DNA of 64,000 nucleotides from Bog-159 sp963756605 (GTDB taxonomy: Bacteria > Acidobacteriota > Terriglobia > Bryobacterales > Bryobacteraceae): the NCBI GenBank assembly GCA_963756605.1, contig CAVWOT010000024.1, positions 62,001 through 126,000 of the forward strand, in the 5' to 3' direction. Every line of letters begins with the position of its first letter. The first letter of the stretch is position 1. The translations under genes were made by a program, and so were the position numbers. Of this stretch, positions 1-8,241 are shown one piece after another. The notes under the pieces were generated by a model. That model saw nothing but the letters and a program-made list of their open reading frames with translations. It was not told where the DNA came from and ran no database searches.

Positions 1-720
1 GAAGGCATCATCCGCAACTCGAATAACCTCGCCTGCCTGGAAGATTTTCCCATCCGCGCCGAAATCGAACGGCGCCTCGGCACGCACGTCATTCTCGAAA
101 ACGATGCCAATGCCGCCGCCCTGGGCGAAAAATGGATGGGTGCCGGACGCGACGTGAACGATCTAGTACTATTAACGCTCGGTACGGGCATTGGAGGCGG
201 CATCGTTGCTGCCGGTAGAGTACTGCAAGGCTATCTGGGCATGGCGGGCGAATTGGGCCATATTACGGTGTTTCCCGACGGTAATCTCTGCGGCTGCGGT
301 AATCGCGGCTGCCTGGAGAAACATGCGTCGGCAACCGCCATCACCGCCATGGCCAGCATGCTGCGTCTAGGCGAAGGGCTCACGGCGCGGGAAGTTTACG
401 ATCTGGCGGCGAGCGGCGACGACAAGGCCGGCCGTATCTTCGCCGCCATGGGACAGGCGCTGGGGATTGCGCTGGCCACGCTCGTGAATACTTTCAATTT
501 TCCGCTGTATCTGCTGAGCGGCGGCGTACTGGCGGCCTGGGACCTGTTCGCGCCGCCCATGCTCGAAGAAGTGCGGCGGCGCTCGTTCACGTTCCGCAAC
601 TCGGCTACGCGGATTGAAAAGGCAACCCTGGGCAATGAAGCCGGATTGTTCGGCGCAGCCTGCCTGCCGTGGGTCGAGACGCCGGAGGCCGCCAATTTGT
701 CCACGAGGAGCGTTGGCTGA
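1..720 (+). CDS. ROK family sugar kinase/regulator, 5' end outside window
   Basis: The reading frame is open from base 1, so the N-terminus lies outside the window. The visible 239 residues hold the second half of a ROK fold: ENDANAAALGE, then a GTGIGGGI phosphate loop, then the ROK zinc signature CGCGNRGCLEKH, with the His of GELGHI shortly before it. ROK proteins are cytoplasmic glucokinase/allose/N-acetylmannosamine-type kinases, or repressors when an HTH is present. The missing N-terminus prevents that distinction, but the direct junction with xylulokinase (2-bp gap) favours a sugar kinase in a pentose/hexose utilisation operon. Substrate unknown. Confidence 0.88.
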   Translation, partial: EGIIRNSNNLACLEDFPIRAEIERRLGTHVILENDANAAALGEKWMGAGRDVNDLVLLTLGTGIGGGIVAAGRVLQGYLGMAGELGHITVFPDGNLCGCGNRGCLEKHASATAITAMASMLRLGEGLTAREVYDLAASGDDKAGRIFAAMGQALGIALATLVNTFNFPLYLLSGGVLAAWDLFAPPMLEEVRRRSFTFRNSATRIEKATLGNEAGLFGAACLPWVETPEAANLSTRSVG

Positions 721-722
721 AC

Positions 723-2219
723 ATGTGGATGGGAATCGATGTGGGCACCGGCGGCACGCGCGCGCTCATAGTAGACGCGCAGGGCCGTGTCGCCGCTGGT
801 TTCACGGCGGTGCATGATGATATCCGGATGGAGCGCCCGCTCTGGGCGGAGCAGCGTCCCGAAAATTGGTGGGACGCGGCACAACTGGCCATTCGCGGTG
901 CGCTGGCCGCCGCCGGTATTTCCGGCGCCCAGGTACGCGGCATCGGTCTTTCCGGCCAGATGCACGGCCTGGTGATTCTGGATGAATCGAGCGCCGTCAT
1001 AAGGCCCGCCCTCATCTGGTGCGATCAGCGCAGCCAGCCGCAGGTGGATGCGATCAACCAAGCCGTCGGCCGCGAGAACGTCCTGAAATATACTGCCAAT
1101 CCGGTGTTGACCGGCTTCACGCTGCCCAAGCTGCTCTGGGTCCGCGACCACGAACCGCGGCATTTCGAGCGCGTGCGCCATCTGCTGCTGCCCAAGGATT
1201 ACCTGCGTTTTCAACTGACCGGCGAATATGCGAGTGAGGTTTCCGACGCTTCCGGCACTTCGCTGTTCGATGTGGTGGAGCGGCGTTGGTCCTTTGAGAT
1301 GATGGATGCATTGGGCCTCGACCGGGCCATTCTGCCCACCTGCCACGAATCGAGCGACATCACCGGGCGCATCACCCGCGCGGCGGCCGCGGCCACGGGT
1401 CTTGCCGAGGGGACTCCCGTCGCGGGCGGCGGCGGCGACCAGGCTGCCAGCGCGGTCGGCAACGGCATTGTGGAAGCGGGCATCGTTTCCTGCACGCTGG
1501 GCACTTCCGGCGTGGTCTTCGCGCATATGGAAAAAGTGGCTTACGATCCGGCCGGCCGCGTCCACACCTTTTGCCATGCCGTGCGCGACAAGTGGCACGT
1601 GATGGGAGTTACGCAGGGCGCGGGCCTCAGCCTGCAATGGTTCCGCAACCAGTTCGCGCCCGGCGCCGCATACGATGCGCTGACCGCCGCAGCCGCCACC
1701 GCTCCGGCCGGTGCGCAAGGCCTGTTCTGGCTGCCCTACCTGATGGGTGAGCGCACGCCCCACCTGGACGCCACCGCGCGCGGCGGCTGGATCGGCCTCA
1801 CCGCCAGCCACACGCGCGCCGACCTGATCCGCGCCATCATCGAAGGGGTTTCCTACAGCCAGCGCGACTGCCTCGATATCATCGAAGAGCTCGGTGTAAC
1901 GGTTGCGTCCGTGCGGGCCTCAGGAGGCGGCGCACGCAGCCCCTTCTGGCGTCAGTTGCTGGCGGATATTTTGCATAAGAAGGTCGTGACGCTGGCGACG
2001 CAGGAAGGCTCGGCCTATGGCGCGGCGCTGCTGGCGCTGGCCGGCACGGGCGAGTATCGATCGGTGCCCGAAGTCTGCCGCGCCACCATCCGCGAAGTGG
2101 AATCCATCGCCCCGCGCCAAGCGGAGGCTGCGTTTTATGCCAAGGCGCACCAGGTGTATCGGGCGGCGTATCCGGCGTTGAAGCCCCTGTCTGCCCAGAT
2201 CGCGAGCTTATGCGCGTAG
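723..2219 (+). CDS. xylB: Xylulokinase
   Basis: FGGY-family carbohydrate kinase of 498 residues, normal length for XylB, phosphorylating D-xylulose to xylulose 5-phosphate in the cytoplasm. Visible landmarks are the N-terminal GIDVGTGGTRALI ATP-binding strand, the SGQMHGLV segment typical of xylulokinases, IWCDQRS, GGGGDQAASAVGNG carrying the catalytic Asp near residue 240, GTSGVV, and the C-terminal ASGGGARSPFWRQLLAD. I chose the ATG at 723 because GAGGAG lies 12 bases upstream and the protein then opens with MWMGIDVG; an upstream in-frame ATG would overlap the ROK gene and add non-homologous sequence. It lies 2 bp after the ROK stop, so the two are probably co-transcribed. Confidence 0.93.
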   Translation: MWMGIDVGTGGTRALIVDAQGRVAAGFTAVHDDIRMERPLWAEQRPENWWDAAQLAIRGALAAAGISGAQVRGIGLSGQMHGLVILDESSAVIRPALIWCDQRSQPQVDAINQAVGRENVLKYTANPVLTGFTLPKLLWVRDHEPRHFERVRHLLLPKDYLRFQLTGEYASEVSDASGTSLFDVVERRWSFEMMDALGLDRAILPTCHESSDITGRITRAAAAATGLAEGTPVAGGGGDQAASAVGNGIVEAGIVSCTLGTSGVVFAHMEKVAYDPAGRVHTFCHAVRDKWHVMGVTQGAGLSLQWFRNQFAPGAAYDALTAAAATAPAGAQGLFWLPYLMGERTPHLDATARGGWIGLTASHTRADLIRAIIEGVSYSQRDCLDIIEELGVTVASVRASGGGARSPFWRQLLADILHKKVVTLATQEGSAYGAALLALAGTGEYRSVPEVCRATIREVESIAPRQAEAAFYAKAHQVYRAAYPALKPLSAQIASLCA

Positions 2220-2405
2220 CCCGAGGTTAGGCGGAGCTCTGGCGTGGACCACTTGCCCGAACGGGACCTGTGCATCGCGCTGCCGGCGCAGACCGCGAGG
2301 CGGGCGTTACGGAACCAAGCGCCACTCGAACCCTGCGATACGCAGCATGATTTCCTACCGGGGTCCGTATCCACGAACGTCCAGTAGGCGTGTAAACTGG
2401 GATCG

Positions 2406-2642
2406 TTGCCAACGGTACTTCGGTCGGGGCCATATCGGTTCTTCTTTTACTCGGCCGATCAAGACGAGCCTCCCCACGTTCATGTGGAGCGGGATCGGGC
2501 AACGGCGAAGTTTTGGCTTGAGCCTGTTCGCTTGGAAACGAGTCGTGGCTTCGGGCGGGTGGAGCTTGGACGTATCCAAACGCTGGTTGAGGGAAACTCT
2601 AATTCACTGGTGAGGTCATGGCATGCATACTTCGGGTTCTGA
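2406..2642 (+). CDS. DUF4160 domain protein
   Basis: A 78-residue protein with the full DUF4160 pattern: MPTVLRSGPYRFFFYS, EPPHVHVERD, AKFWLEPV and a C-terminal SWHAYFG. DUF4160 genes are usually followed by a DUF2442 gene, and the pair is often suggested to be toxin-antitoxin-like, but its biochemistry is not established. Here the DUF2442 partner starts inside this gene (20-bp overlap), indicating translational coupling. Length is normal. The 186 bp upstream (2220-2405) contain nothing I can name. Confidence 0.82.
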   Translation: MPTVLRSGPYRFFFYSADQDEPPHVHVERDRATAKFWLEPVRLETSRGFGRVELGRIQTLVEGNSNSLVRSWHAYFGF

Positions 2643-3969
2643 ACTGCGGGAAGCACTTGTCCAGAACGTAAGAGTCAGTCGTGAGGCGCTGATTGCCGAT
2701 CTTGCGGATGGCAGGACAATCACAGTGCCACTCGCCTGGTTCCCGCGATTGGCTCACGGGACGCCAGAGGAGCGGGCCCACTGGCGCGTGATTGGGGGGG
2801 GCGAAGGAATTCATTGGCCGGATCTGGACGAGGACATTAGCGTGGAGAGTCTTCTAGCGGGTCGCAGATCCGGGGAGACGCAGGAGTCGCTTCGCGGTTG
2901 GCTTGAGTGCCGAAGATCCTCCCCCATGCCACCGCCCGAAGTCATACTCGATCGCTGGGTCAAGGAACAAGGATCGCGGCACGAGCCTGGGTTTTCGGGA
3001 TATCTTGGGACGCTCGACATTGAGCGAGTGGAATCCCCATGGTTTCGCTCGTTCTTATATCTAATTCGAGATGCGATGAATGAGGCGCTCCGATTAGAGG
3101 GTCCGAATGCTTCCGGAGGAATCGAGCACCCGCCCTTTCATTTCGACTATATTGACGTAGAGCACGGAATCAAGAACGCCCACGCCTTTCAATACGCTGG
3201 CTTATCATTTATCGCCGTCACTCTGCCGATGGTCGAGCTGATTTGGGACGTATCACATCGCCTCAGCCGATCACGTCTCGTTCTGGAACTTCTGAGGCTT
3301 GGCCCCGAAGTGAATCGAGATGCCTTTCAGGGATTGCTGTTCCAGGTTCAGTTGAATTTCCTCGTCTCGCACGAATACACACACCACATTCATGGGCACG
3401 TTCTGGAGCGTAATCTTGGACAGCCTGGGGTATGGAGCGAGTTCTCAAATCAAGCGACGCCGGGGAATCTGCAATCCCAAGCTCAAGAGCTTGACGCAGA
3501 CGGATATGCTGGATTCCTGGTCTTGGCACACCTACTTCGTGGAGAGAGGAGAAACACCGCACTGGCGCAGTGTGGTCGCGCAGAACTGCAGGGCGCGGAT
3601 GGTGACGAACTGCTCCTCACATGCTTCTTCTTATCGCTTCTTGCTTTATTCTGTAGCTTCTGGCGAGGAGCAATCAATACGGCATCCATATATCACTTGC
3701 CACATCCGCTCCCGCCGGTCAGGATCACTTACGCCATTCGGGTGGCTGAAATGTGGTGCAGTCAAAATAGATCTGTCCCACAGACCTGGTTCAATGCGGA
3801 TCGATTTCGGGAGCTGTTTCACGCAGCAGCTGAAACAGTCGGGGAAGACACTAGAAAGGCCTGGGACACTCAGATCGCATTCCTCCGCAGTGCAGATGGT
3901 GCCGAATACGACCGGCGGCTAGGAGAGAGGTTCGAATCCGTGCGCCGAAGACTGAGCGACGTCGTGTAG
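2623..3969 (+). CDS. DUF2442 domain fused to an HExxH metallopeptidase-like domain
   Basis: The first ~98 residues are a complete DUF2442 domain (LADGRTITVPLAWFPRL, then GEGIHWPDLDEDISVESLL). Free DUF2442 proteins are about 80-100 residues, but this one continues for ~350 more. The extension has a zinc-peptidase signature HEYTHHIHGH at about residue 250 (HExxH) and, ~35 residues later, QELDADGYA, the layout of a gluzincin third ligand (E..AD..A). A hydrophobic stretch LLLTCFFLSLLALF near residue 335 may be a membrane segment. The gene overlaps the DUF4160 gene by 20 bp. I see no in-frame break, so the fusion looks genuine. Function unknown; a peptidase attached to a putative antitoxin-like domain is unusual. 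Confidence 0.78.
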   Translation: MHTSGSELREALVQNVRVSREALIADLADGRTITVPLAWFPRLAHGTPEERAHWRVIGGGEGIHWPDLDEDISVESLLAGRRSGETQESLRGWLECRRSSPMPPPEVILDRWVKEQGSRHEPGFSGYLGTLDIERVESPWFRSFLYLIRDAMNEALRLEGPNASGGIEHPPFHFDYIDVEHGIKNAHAFQYAGLSFIAVTLPMVELIWDVSHRLSRSRLVLELLRLGPEVNRDAFQGLLFQVQLNFLVSHEYTHHIHGHVLERNLGQPGVWSEFSNQATPGNLQSQAQELDADGYAGFLVLAHLLRGERRNTALAQCGRAELQGADGDELLLTCFFLSLLALFCSFWRGAINTASIYHLPHPLPPVRITYAIRVAEMWCSQNRSVPQTWFNADRFRELFHAAAETVGEDTRKAWDTQIAFLRSADGAEYDRRLGERFESVRRRLSDVV

Positions 3970-4032
3970 AGAGTACCCCAGCCGAGGTTGTGTAGTCGCC
4001 TGCTCGTGCATCGGCTGGCTTCCACGGCGCGT

Positions 4033-6522
4033 CTATTCGTACCGCAAAGCGCGCACTGGCTCGATGCGCATGGCCCGTATCGCAGGCACCAGCCCGGCGC
4101 ACAGTCCCACGACTATGATCAGGCCCGTAGCCGCGCACAGCGTCAACGGGTCGTGCACGCTGACGCCATACAATTCCGATTCGGTCAAGCGCGCCAGCCA
4201 GTAGCCGGCCGGCAGGCCAATGGCCAGCCCCGCCGCGACCAGCGCGCCCACTTCACGCAGCACCGCCAGCAGCAGGCCCCGGGGCTCCGCGCCCAGGGCG
4301 AGACGGATGCCGAATTCGCGCGTGCGCCGCGCCACCGAGTACGACACCGTTCCATAAAGCCCCACCGCCACCAGTATGGCCGCCAATATGCCGAACGCGA
4401 TGGCCAGCGTAGCCATCAGCCGGTCGGTATAAATGGCGTCGTCGATCATCACCTGCATGGAACTGAGCCGCTCAATCGGCAGGTTGCGATCCAACTGCCG
4501 GACAGTGGCACGGACGGCGGCCATCAGCCCGCCTTCGTCGCGCGCGGTACGCACAAAGAAAGCGGATTGCCTGGTGAAATCGGGGGCGCCTTGCGCGAAA
4601 GGCGCATAGAGCATGTAAGGCGGCTTTTCGTGTACATCGTTGTACCGGGTGTCCTTCACCATCCCCACAATCTGCACATCTGTATCGGTGGATCCCACGT
4701 GCACGAACTGTCCCACGGGATTGCTTCGTGGAAAGAGAAGGCGGCCGTACCCCTCACTGAGGATCACGACTGGCGGCGCCTGGGCATCGTCGGTGGCCGT
4801 GAAATCGCGTCCGGCCAGCAGCGGAATCCCGAGTGTCGCGAAGTAGCCCGGACTCACCGCGTTCTCACTGCAAGTTACATAACGCGGGTTGGATTTCGGC
4901 GAGCCGGGCAACAGAACGCCGTTGCCCCATCCCCAGCCGGCCAGAGGAACCAGATAGGCACTGGCAACCGATTCGACGCCCGGAAGCGCCCCCAACTTCT
5001 CGCGGAGTTGCTGAAACAGGATCAACCGGCGGTCGGCCGCATAGCCGCTCAAACTAGGATCGACGCTGAAGGTGACCAGGTGGCTGACACGGAATCCCGG
5101 ATCGCTGTGCACCAGGCTCCACAAACTGCGCGTGAATAGGCCCGCGGCGATCAGCAGCAACAACGACACGCTGATTTGGGCCGCGATCAGAAATTGCCGC
5201 GCCCGGGCACGTCCACCGCTCACGCTCATGCCCGCGGTTTCATCCTTAATAACCGGCGCCGGATCGGACCGCGCGGCCGCCAGCGCTGGTGCCAGGCCGA
5301 AAAGCAATCCAGTGAACAGCGAGAGTGCCAGGGTGAATCCAAAGACACGGAGGTCTAATTGAGGCGCCAGCCAGCCGCCGGTCGCATCGACGGGCAGCAG
5401 GCCCAACAACCCATCGGCCAGGTTTTGAGATACCAGCAGTCCCACCAGGCCGCCGGTGATCGCCAGCATGCCGCTTTCGACCAGCAGTTGGCGGCACAGT
5501 TGCCACCGGCTGGCTCCTACCGCTAGCCGGATGGCCATCTCGCGCTGGCGGGCAGTTGCGCGCGCGATCAGCAGGCTGGCGACGTTGGCGCACGCCATCA
5601 ACAGAACCAATCCCACCATCACGGCCAGTACCAACAGGGGCGTCTCCCACTGCGTGCGCAGAATGTTCAGGCCTTGCGCGGCAGGCTGCGCGCGCAAGGG
5701 TCTCGCCAGATATTTTTTGAGATCGTCCCCGGTGAGCCCTCCCATCTGGGGCAGTTCTTCCCGCAGGATGGATCGGAATAACGGCTGCAGTTCGGCGCTG
5801 GCGCGTGCGCGCGTTACGCCGGGTTTGAGGCGTCCAACGAGGTTCAGCCAATAGCTATCCGCGCGGGTATTCCACTGCCAGCCCGGGGAGATCAGGGGCG
5901 CCATGGAAACAGGCGCAAAAAAGTCCGGGTTACTGCCGGCGAGCAGGCCGCGGAAGCCGCGCGGGGCCACACCCACTACCGTGACCGGCGCGCGATTGAG
6001 GCGCATTCGTTGATTCAAAATGCCGGCATCGCCGCCGCAGTGGCCCATCCAGAACGCGTAGCTGAGTACCACCGCCGGGTCGAGGCCGGGCGCGTCGTCG
6101 GCGGGAATCAGGAGCCGTCCCAGCGCGGGACGCACTCCCAGCACCTCGAAGAAATTGCCCGTGACAACTTCGGCGGTGGCGCGCTCGGCTTCTCCGCGCC
6201 AGGCGAGCGTGGCGGGGAGGCTGCTGCGCGCGACCAGCCCGTCTAGCACCGTGTCACGATCGCGGAGAGCCTGATAGGCGGGGTACGAGAATATGCTCAG
6301 GTTGTTATCGCGTCTGGAGTTTCCGTAATTGTTGTCGTCGGACTCCAGCCAGACCAAGCCGCCGGAATCCCGCACCGGGATCGTACGCAGGACCACCTGG
6401 TAGAGCAGCGAGAAGATGGCCGTGTTGGCGCCAATTCCCAGGGCCAGCGACAGTACCGCCAGGGAAGTGAAACCCGGGGAACGCCGGAGGGTACGCCAGG
6501 CAAAGCGAATATCATTCCACAT
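4033..6522 (-). CDS. ADOP-type permease (MacB/FtsX-like, acidobacterial duplicated orphan permease)
   Basis: An 829-residue membrane protein with two MacB_PCD-FtsX modules in tandem. The first begins RFAWRTLRRSPGFTSLAVLSLALGIGANTAIFSLL, split here by spaces in meaning rather than sequence: RFAWRTLRRSPGFT followed by the hydrophobic LAVLSLALGIGANTAIF. After a periplasmic domain comes the first three-helix FtsX core (LLVLAVMVGLVLLMACANVA), then the second module and a final core ending RIEPVRALRYE. This family is expanded in Acidobacteria, has no ATPase of its own, and is inferred to export peptides or act in envelope transport. Start at 6522 is chosen because GGGGCGG precedes the ATG and the canonical N-terminus MWNDIRFAWR follows. 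It lacks the soluble helical N-terminal domain found in some ADOPs and has no PadR gene next to it. 63 bp separate its stop from the peptidase fusion gene. Confidence 0.88.
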   Translation of the reverse strand: MWNDIRFAWRTLRRSPGFTSLAVLSLALGIGANTAIFSLLYQVVLRTIPVRDSGGLVWLESDDNNYGNSRRDNNLSIFSYPAYQALRDRDTVLDGLVARSSLPATLAWRGEAERATAEVVTGNFFEVLGVRPALGRLLIPADDAPGLDPAVVLSYAFWMGHCGGDAGILNQRMRLNRAPVTVVGVAPRGFRGLLAGSNPDFFAPVSMAPLISPGWQWNTRADSYWLNLVGRLKPGVTRARASAELQPLFRSILREELPQMGGLTGDDLKKYLARPLRAQPAAQGLNILRTQWETPLLVLAVMVGLVLLMACANVASLLIARATARQREMAIRLAVGASRWQLCRQLLVESGMLAITGGLVGLLVSQNLADGLLGLLPVDATGGWLAPQLDLRVFGFTLALSLFTGLLFGLAPALAAARSDPAPVIKDETAGMSVSGGRARARQFLIAAQISVSLLLLIAAGLFTRSLWSLVHSDPGFRVSHLVTFSVDPSLSGYAADRRLILFQQLREKLGALPGVESVASAYLVPLAGWGWGNGVLLPGSPKSNPRYVTCSENAVSPGYFATLGIPLLAGRDFTATDDAQAPPVVILSEGYGRLLFPRSNPVGQFVHVGSTDTDVQIVGMVKDTRYNDVHEKPPYMLYAPFAQGAPDFTRQSAFFVRTARDEGGLMAAVRATVRQLDRNLPIERLSSMQVMIDDAIYTDRLMATLAIAFGILAAILVAVGLYGTVSYSVARRTREFGIRLALGAEPRGLLLAVLREVGALVAAGLAIGLPAGYWLARLTESELYGVSVHDPLTLCAATGLIIVVGLCAGLVPAIRAMRIEPVRALRYE

Positions 6523-6640
6523 ACAACCGCCCCGTTTTTTATGGAGCACGTGAGTGCGCTAAGAGCGGCCAAATACTCTCAATGCGTTATGGCTGGGTGA
6601 CCCAGAGCTGGTGTCCGCTTTCGGGTCCAAACTGTGCGTT

Positions 6641-6687
6641 TGTGGGGCAGGACTCCAGTCCTGCGGCCGGCGTCCACGCCGGCCACG
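6641..6687. repeat. Intergenic hairpin repeat with CC centre (copy 1)
   Basis: Two adjacent near-perfect palindromes: GCAGGACTCCAGTCCTGC and GGCCGGCGTCCACGCCGGCC, each with arms of 8-9 bases around a central CC, preceded by TGTGGG. The same architecture recurs at 9622, 20242, 25756, 28036 and 34605. This copy lies in the 197-bp divergent region between the ADOP permease and the SEC-C gene, just upstream of the latter's start. Confidence 0.8.
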
Positions 6688-6719
6688 CCGACGTCACGGT
6701 TAAAATAGATCATCTGACC

Positions 6720-8150
6720 ATGCTCTTTCCTACGGAATCAATATTCAAGGCCCGGCAAGACTTATTTGCGCAAATAAACACCGGGAATCTGACAAGCGAG
6801 CAGGCCGCTCAGCGGGCGCTGGAACTCGATCCCTTCGACAGCCTCTCGCTCGCCATTGCGGGCGCGCAGCGCTTCAAGGCAGGCGATCTGGTTGCCGCCG
6901 CGGAATATTCGTGGCGCGCCGCCAGTGCCAACCCCTGCCGTGCAGACCCTTGGTTCCAGCTGCTACCCTGTCTGCCCAATGAGACCCAAGCCCTCCGTAA
7001 TGGAATTATGGAGCTGGGCGCCGCCAAAGCCTTGCGCGATCCCGAGGGCATTGCGCGCTTCGAAGACCGTTTTAAGGAAAGCCCGGAAGCCGCAAATTAT
7101 CCGAGCGGTGAGGCATTTCTCGAGACCACCCGGGCGGCGTTCAACGAGATGCGCCGCGATGAACCGGAAGAGGTCAGCGAACGGCTGGGGCCCCATCGGC
7201 TCATCGACGACTTGTTAGAGTGGGCTCCCGACGGCTTGGACGAGGAACTGGTAGATGCCATTCTGGAAGAAGGCGCGCGCGCGACGCCGTTGCTGATCGG
7301 GGTTCTGCGCGCCATGGCCACCGAATCCTTGCCCGGAGACGATACTCCGCCCACAGTGTGCAGCCTGGCGCTGCTCGGCGAGATTGGCGATCCGGCCGTC
7401 TTGCCGGAACTGATCGAATTTTCCACCGTGGACGATGATGCAATCGAGGACGCAGCCAATTGGGCTGTGGGCCGCATCGTGGAGCGGCATCCGGAAGAAT
7501 CGCTCGATGCGATTCGCAGGTTGATGCCGGGAGCCGATGCCGATCGGCGGAGCGGCTTGGCCCTGGCGCTGAACCATTTCCCGGAGGAGCCCGGGAAACT
7601 GGATCTCCTGGTGGGCCTGTTGGACGGTTTAGCCGGCTTCCCCAAATCTGACCGCCACGATCTTTTCACCGCGGTGGCAACCATCATCGCGTTTTCCGCA
7701 GCCGCAAACGCTAAGGAGCTGGTTTGGTCGTTGTTCAAGCGATACGCGTCATTATTGCCTAAACGGACTCGCGTCGAACTGCGGGACGCCATTCAACTGC
7801 ACGATCGCCTCGAAAGCATGATGGCCCGCGAATCCGCTAAATCCGAAAATACTCCCGGCGATGCTCCAGTCGATGTTCCCGGCACCACCGTTTACGACTT
7901 CTGTTCCCACCCGTCTGGGGAAGACGACGAGGAGGAAGAAGAAGATGACGAGGATGACGGTACCTTCGACGAAGAAGAAGCGGACGAAGGCGATTTCGAT
8001 GAAGACGCCGATTACATCCCCGAGCCAATCCGCCGCAGCGTGACGCCCGGCCGCAATGATCCTTGCTGGTGCGGCAGTGGGAGGAAATACAAGAAGTGCC
8101 ACTTGGAGGCCGACGAGAAAGGGCAGGGGGCGCCGCACTCCGCGGCATGA
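6720..8150 (+). CDS. HEAT-like repeat protein with acidic tail and C-terminal SEC-C zinc motif
   Basis: 476 residues starting at the ATG at 6720 (MLFPTESIFKARQDL); a longer in-frame reading upstream would translate the hairpin repeat and is rejected. The N-terminal ~120 residues resemble TPR/helical repeats. Residues ~160-380 read as alpha-helical HEAT/PBS-type repeats (LGEIGDPAVLPELIEF, AANWAVGRIV). A very acidic stretch of Asp and Glu follows at ~400-435. The end is NDPCWCGSGRKYKKCH, the SEC-C zinc motif also found at the SecA C-terminus, where it binds zinc and mediates SecB or ribosome contact. Probably a cytoplasmic scaffold or adaptor; partner unknown. Confidence 0.8.
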   Translation: MLFPTESIFKARQDLFAQINTGNLTSEQAAQRALELDPFDSLSLAIAGAQRFKAGDLVAAAEYSWRAASANPCRADPWFQLLPCLPNETQALRNGIMELGAAKALRDPEGIARFEDRFKESPEAANYPSGEAFLETTRAAFNEMRRDEPEEVSERLGPHRLIDDLLEWAPDGLDEELVDAILEEGARATPLLIGVLRAMATESLPGDDTPPTVCSLALLGEIGDPAVLPELIEFSTVDDDAIEDAANWAVGRIVERHPEESLDAIRRLMPGADADRRSGLALALNHFPEEPGKLDLLVGLLDGLAGFPKSDRHDLFTAVATIIAFSAAANAKELVWSLFKRYASLLPKRTRVELRDAIQLHDRLESMMARESAKSENTPGDAPVDVPGTTVYDFCSHPSGEDDEEEEEDDEDDGTFDEEEADEGDFDEDADYIPEPIRRSVTPGRNDPCWCGSGRKYKKCHLEADEKGQGAPHSAA

Positions 8151-8241
8151 GAGTGCCTGCCCCACACGCGGGATTCGATGCCATACTAAGACGAGCAGCA
8201 AGCAGTCCACACTTGACGATTCCAAAGGAACTTTACCGACG

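Noticed and set aside
396..1811. 471-codon open frame antisense to the ROK and xylB genes
   Set aside because: No ribosome site, composition typical of a GC-rich shadow frame, and the opposite strand encodes a well-conserved kinase throughout.
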